Below, piece after piece: positions 13,266-16,195 of a stretch of 16,195 bases of DNA. The position numbers and the translations under genes were made by a program. Location of the stretch: the NCBI GenBank assembly GCA_027488265.1, contig JAIYCA010000298.1, forward strand, positions 1 to 16,195. The letters are read 5' to 3'. Origin of the DNA: Planctomycetaceae bacterium (GTDB taxonomy: Bacteria; Planctomycetota; Phycisphaerae; Phycisphaerales; SM1A02). Position 1 is the first letter of the stretch; each line of letters opens with the position of its first letter. Below the pieces are notes generated by a model. It searched no databases and had not been told where the DNA came from. It saw only the letters and a list, made by a program, of their open reading frames with translations.

Positions 13266-15083
13266 TCACTTCGCCGCAGCTGGCATCATGCGGTACCGCG
13301 TCATGAAGCCGGCCTTCGTCGACGTGAAGTCGAGCAGCGCATCACCGAAGCAACGCTTCACAACTTCGGCCTTGAAGAGCTTCGTCATGCCGGTGAGGTC
13401 GTCCATACCGACATCCACGCCCGGAATCGCACCGTCTTCGCCGAGTCCTGCAGCACCACCAACTTGATCGGTGAGCATTGCGAGCATGCGGCCCGTCGAC
13501 TCCATCTGGCGACCGAGATTCCACCAGGCCATGCCGACAACAGGATCCTTGCCAAGCGTTGCCATCGAGGCGGTGAACTGCGCATCGCCAGCGAGTCCCT
13601 GCTCGCCCTTCGCGTCGACCGCGCGCAGCGCCTGCTCGACGCTCTTCGTTTCGCCGACAACCATGTAGCCGCCGCCGATTCCGACCGCGACCGGCGAGAA
13701 CTCATCCGACATGATGGTCATGCCGTTGAAGTCGCGCGACTGAAGTCCAAGCGGAAGCAAGTTCATGAAGTCGCTGACCGCGGCCGCGCTTTCCTTGTCA
13801 TTCTTCATCGCGATCGCCGTGACCATCGTGCCAGCCGCAAGCGGATCGGCCGCATCACCTTCGAGCGACCACATGTGCACTTCAGGTCCCATCGCCGCGA
13901 ACGCGGCGGTCATCGCAGGGCGATACATGTCGATCTGCGGCTTGATCATCTCGGATTGATCCTCGGCAAGACCCGCGATCGCTTCGTCGATGACCGAAAC
14001 CATCTTGTCAAAGCGCACGTTCATGCGGCCGTAGCTCAACGCATCGGATGGCACGATCGCTGGTGGTGCTGATGGCACGCTTGGCGCGTCGACGAGCGCA
14101 AGCAGACCGACTTTGCCATCTGGCACGTAGCAACCGATGTTCTGCTCGATGACGCCATCGCGGAGGTGAACCGCGAGGCTCCACGCTTCGATGTTGCCGA
14201 AGAAACGACCGACGAGCGGCTCGACGATCATGAAGGGCGGGAATGCGGCGAGAAGCGGCTTCACGTTGTCTGTTGAGAGCACCGCGTAGATATCACCGAC
14301 GCCGCCGGCGACTTCCATCGCACCCTTGAAGTTCTCGCTGTCGCCAACAGGCTTCTCGCGTGCACCGTCGACGCGCGCAAGCAACATGTCCATCGTTGCA
14401 ACCGAGCTCGCGACGAACATGCGCGAGCCGTCGTGCACCATGCAGGTTTCCTTCGGACCGAGGTCCGGCATCATGCCGAACGGACCGAAGTCGTCCATGC
14501 CTTCTTCGCCCATGCCGTCCTCACCCATACCGTCTTCAGCGCCCTCTTCGACGGGCTTGTCCTTCATGACAAGGACGCGGCGACCGCGGACTTCTTCGAA
14601 CGTCACATCGCTCCCGCCGTCCTTCGCTTCCTTCTCCGCGTTCGCGACGAATGCCTCGAGCATCTTCGCGGCGCCTTCTGCTTCCTTGCTCCAATCGCAG
14701 AAGAAGATGTACTGCGCGCTCGGAAGGCCGAGTTCCTCGTCGACTTCTGCCATCACCGCGAGGCCAACGCTCGACGGCCACGTGACGGTCGCTGGGTCAA
14801 TACCCGCCGCGGTCGCGGCTTCGTTGACGCCCTCTTGGAAGCTCGACTTGATCGACTTGACTTCTTCCGCCAACGCAGGGTCATTCCAGAGCTTGCCGAG
14901 CGCGGTTGGTCCCATGCGATCGATCATGCCGCGCACGTCGTCGGCACCGACCACCACGATTGCACTCGCGGGCGCGAGTTCGCGGATGGAGAGCGCATCA
15001 CCCGCCGAGGCGAGAGTCGCGATGAACATGGCGGGCGTTGCGAGGAGCATGGTGCGAGTGAGCTGAGACGTGATGAGATGCAT
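13266..15083 (-). CDS. Large exported protein resembling DUF3352
   Basis: This is a 605-residue protein from ATG at 15083. AGGGA lies a few bases upstream, and the start gives a standard signal peptide (LTRTMLLATPAMFIATLASA, cleavage after ASA near residue 27). The frame stays open to 15182, but those residues precede the signal. The opening of the mature protein (LAPASAIVVVGADDVRGMID, then LGKLWNDPALAEEVKSI) resembles DUF3352-type exported proteins. These are common in Planctomycetes and have no assigned function. The fold seems to be two related alpha/beta halves (compare SKEAEGAAKMLEAFV with KESAAAVSDFMNLLP, each followed by a GMTIMSD-like strand). A flexible insertion at about 179-208 is rich in Gly, Met, Asp and Glu and made of 15-bp repeats. 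The gene follows the protease gene on the same strand after 102 nt and may share its transcript. Confidence 0.78.
   Translation of the reverse strand: MHLITSQLTRTMLLATPAMFIATLASAGDALSIRELAPASAIVVVGADDVRGMIDRMGPTALGKLWNDPALAEEVKSIKSSFQEGVNEAATAAGIDPATVTWPSSVGLAVMAEVDEELGLPSAQYIFFCDWSKEAEGAAKMLEAFVANAEKEAKDGGSDVTFEEVRGRRVLVMKDKPVEEGAEDGMGEDGMGEEGMDDFGPFGMMPDLGPKETCMVHDGSRMFVASSVATMDMLLARVDGAREKPVGDSENFKGAMEVAGGVGDIYAVLSTDNVKPLLAAFPPFMIVEPLVGRFFGNIEAWSLAVHLRDGVIEQNIGCYVPDGKVGLLALVDAPSVPSAPPAIVPSDALSYGRMNVRFDKMVSVIDEAIAGLAEDQSEMIKPQIDMYRPAMTAAFAAMGPEVHMWSLEGDAADPLAAGTMVTAIAMKNDKESAAAVSDFMNLLPLGLQSRDFNGMTIMSDEFSPVAVGIGGGYMVVGETKSVEQALRAVDAKGEQGLAGDAQFTASMATLGKDPVVGMAWWNLGRQMESTGRMLAMLTDQVGGAAGLGEDGAIPGVDVGMDDLTGMTKLFKAEVVKRCFGDALLDFTSTKAGFMTRYRMMPAAAK
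14491..14535 (-). repeat. 15-bp coding repeats (Glu/Asp-Gly-Met motif)
   Basis: Three 15-bp units (14491-14505, 14506-14520, 14521-14535) encode an EDGMG-type pentapeptide repeated three times in the exported protein. The copies differ by a few bases, mostly silent on the protein, so the motif is retained as an amino-acid repeat. Confidence 0.8.
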
Positions 15084-15139
15084 GATGGAGTTCCCTAAAG
15101 CCTGCGAGAGGTGTTGAGTTCGAAAGTGCATGCGCGATT

Positions 15140-15162
15140 GTTGCCGCGAAGACGCGCGCAAC
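15140..15162 (-). promoter_or_regulatory. Intercistronic hairpin between protease and exported-protein genes
   Basis: GTTGC pairs with GCAAC and, past a one-base bulge, CGCG pairs with CGCG around a 4-nt loop. On the minus strand it lies 24 nt after the protease stop and 57 nt before the next start. No T-tract follows (AATCG), so it is not a convincing terminator. It may be an RNA-processing or stability element. Confidence 0.35.
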
Positions 15163-15185
15163 ACCAACGCCATTCCAACCATCCG

Positions 15186-16195
15186 TTACGACTTGCGGTC
15201 GCCGCCCGACGAGCCATCTTGCAGACTCGGCGGTGCGCCTTCCTTGGTTCGCGCAGGCGGTTTCTGGTAGTTGTGGCCCGAGTTTGGGTTGTTGCGGTCG
15301 TACGCGAACGCTTCACGATTGCGGATGAAATCCTTCACGTAGCGCGCTGGAATCGCAAAACCAAGCGCTTCGCCGCCCGTGATACCCATATTGGTGATGC
15401 CGATGACTTCGCCCTTCGTGTTGAAGAGCGGTCCACCGGAGTTACCCGGGTTAATCGGCGTATCGGTCTGGATGTAGGTCAGGCCGTCGAAGTTTCGCTG
15501 CGTCGTCGAGACCACGCCTTGCGTCAGCGTGCGCTCAAGCCCGAGCGGATTACCGATCGCGAAAACATTTTGGCCGATCTCGAGTTTCTCCGCGTCTTGC
15601 ACGGGCGCGTACAGGAAGTCCTTGCCTTCCGGATGCTTCAACTTCACGAGCGCGAGATCGACCTGGTTGTTGATCGCGATCAGTTCGACGTTGTCGATAT
15701 CGGTGCGCTTGAGCGTGCCGTCGGGTTGCGCGAACCAGACCGTCGCACGCAGATTCGTTTCGCCTTGCACGACGTGTGCGTTGGTGATGGCGTAGCCGTC
15801 GCGCGAAAGGATGACTCCGGAGCCGAGGCCGCCGGGAGTCGAAACCTTGATCACGGCCGGACCGATGACTTTCGCCTGTTCACGCGGCGGCAACTCGGCA
15901 AGACCAACCGCGGTTGAGAAGAGTGAATCCTGCTTGAGCGCAACGTTTGATGCGCCACCCGCGGAGGTCACGCTCGACACGTCATCCATCGCGAAACTCA
16001 AGACGTCCGCGCCGACATCGATCCACACGCGTCGGTCGGTTTGCTTGAGGAGTTTCCCTTCGACCGACGCACCCGACTTCAACTTAACGGTGGTCGAAGG
16101 CGTCTCCCCGTCGCTCGCCGCGCGCGCGACGGTTGGCAATGCGACGAGCAGCGCAGGGAGCAGCGCGAACGACGCGATTGAGGCGATTGACGAAA
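15186..16195 (-). CDS. Trypsin-like (S1/HtrA-type) serine protease, 5' end beyond window
   Basis: The frame is open to the right edge of the window, and its last bases encode a signal peptide (SFALLPALLVALPTVARA, cleavage after ARA). The true start is therefore past 16195, and the TTG at 16139 is not a start. The exported protein begins with a small beta-rich region (TVKLKSGASVEGKLL, RRVWIDVGADVLSF). The protease domain follows with a full catalytic triad: His in TNAHV (codon near 15776), Asp in NNQVDLALVKL (near 15659) and Ser in NPGNSGGPLF (near 15440). Related HtrA/DegP proteases degrade misfolded periplasmic proteins. Here no PDZ domain follows: after IPARYVKDFIRNR only about 45 Pro/Gly/Lys-rich residues remain. 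It may cleave specific envelope substrates without PDZ-based regulation. It is probably co-transcribed with the exported protein downstream. Confidence 0.88.
   Translation of the reverse strand, partial: SSIASIASFALLPALLVALPTVARAASDGETPSTTVKLKSGASVEGKLLKQTDRRVWIDVGADVLSFAMDDVSSVTSAGGASNVALKQDSLFSTAVGLAELPPREQAKVIGPAVIKVSTPGGLGSGVILSRDGYAITNAHVVQGETNLRATVWFAQPDGTLKRTDIDNVELIAINNQVDLALVKLKHPEGKDFLYAPVQDAEKLEIGQNVFAIGNPLGLERTLTQGVVSTTQRNFDGLTYIQTDTPINPGNSGGPLFNTKGEVIGITNMGITGGEALGFAIPARYVKDFIRNREAFAYDRNNPNSGHNYQKPPARTKEGAPPSLQDGSSGGDRKS

Noticed and set aside
16137..16139. TTG at 16139 as start of the protease
   Set aside because: Codons upstream to the window edge encode a clear hydrophobic signal peptide, so the real start is outside the window.

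Overview
The window is GC-rich bacterial DNA that looks planctomycetal, most likely from the Phycisphaerae side of the phylum. Four things suggest this: a PEP-CTERM-like tail ending in Arg residues, ECF sigma factors paired with a Hanks kinase carrying TPRs, a short PheT lacking its N-terminal tRNA-binding domain, and several weakly characterised secreted or lipid-anchored proteins. The taxonomy is inferred, because no rRNA or marker phylogeny is available. I see no tRNA, rRNA, CRISPR array, insertion sequence or phage gene.

Left part (1-5530). A truncated secreted protein with a PEP-CTERM-like anchor (+) converges on, and overlaps by 20 bp, a minus-strand group read in the order hscA-like Hsp70, ECF sigma factor, Ser/Thr kinase. 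The sigma and kinase genes share a GTGA stop/start overlap. The kinase carries an HxxxCxxC motif at its N-terminus, resembling zinc anti-sigma domains, then a kinase domain, one membrane segment and a TPR-like tail. This suggests a sensor-kinase that controls its partner sigma factor.

Middle part (5495-9008). A second, N-terminally extended ECF sigma gene has a strong Shine-Dalgarno and a leader with three consecutive hairpins. It is followed by a small hypothetical reading frame and a clear intrinsic terminator. About 0.86 kb upstream of it, with no convincing gene between, lies a pair of overlapping lipoprotein genes that look like diverged paralogues. A 21-bp tandem repeat covers their stop/start junction.

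Right part (9034-16195). Divergent from the lipoproteins runs a plus-strand group: short pheT, a cyclodeaminase/cyclohydrolase-family gene and a small zinc-ribbon protein. An alpha/beta hydrolase gene follows. It meets a minus-strand pair (trypsin-like protease, then a large exported protein resembling DUF3352) at a strong bidirectional terminator. The protease runs off the right edge of the window.

A theme across the window concerns starts. Genes that appear to begin transcription units (hscA, the first sigma gene, the first lipoprotein, pheT, the hydrolase) lack a Shine-Dalgarno and carry a TAnnnT element 6-10 nt before the start codon, as expected for leaderless or nearly leaderless mRNAs. 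Internal or leadered genes have recognisable Shine-Dalgarno sequences.
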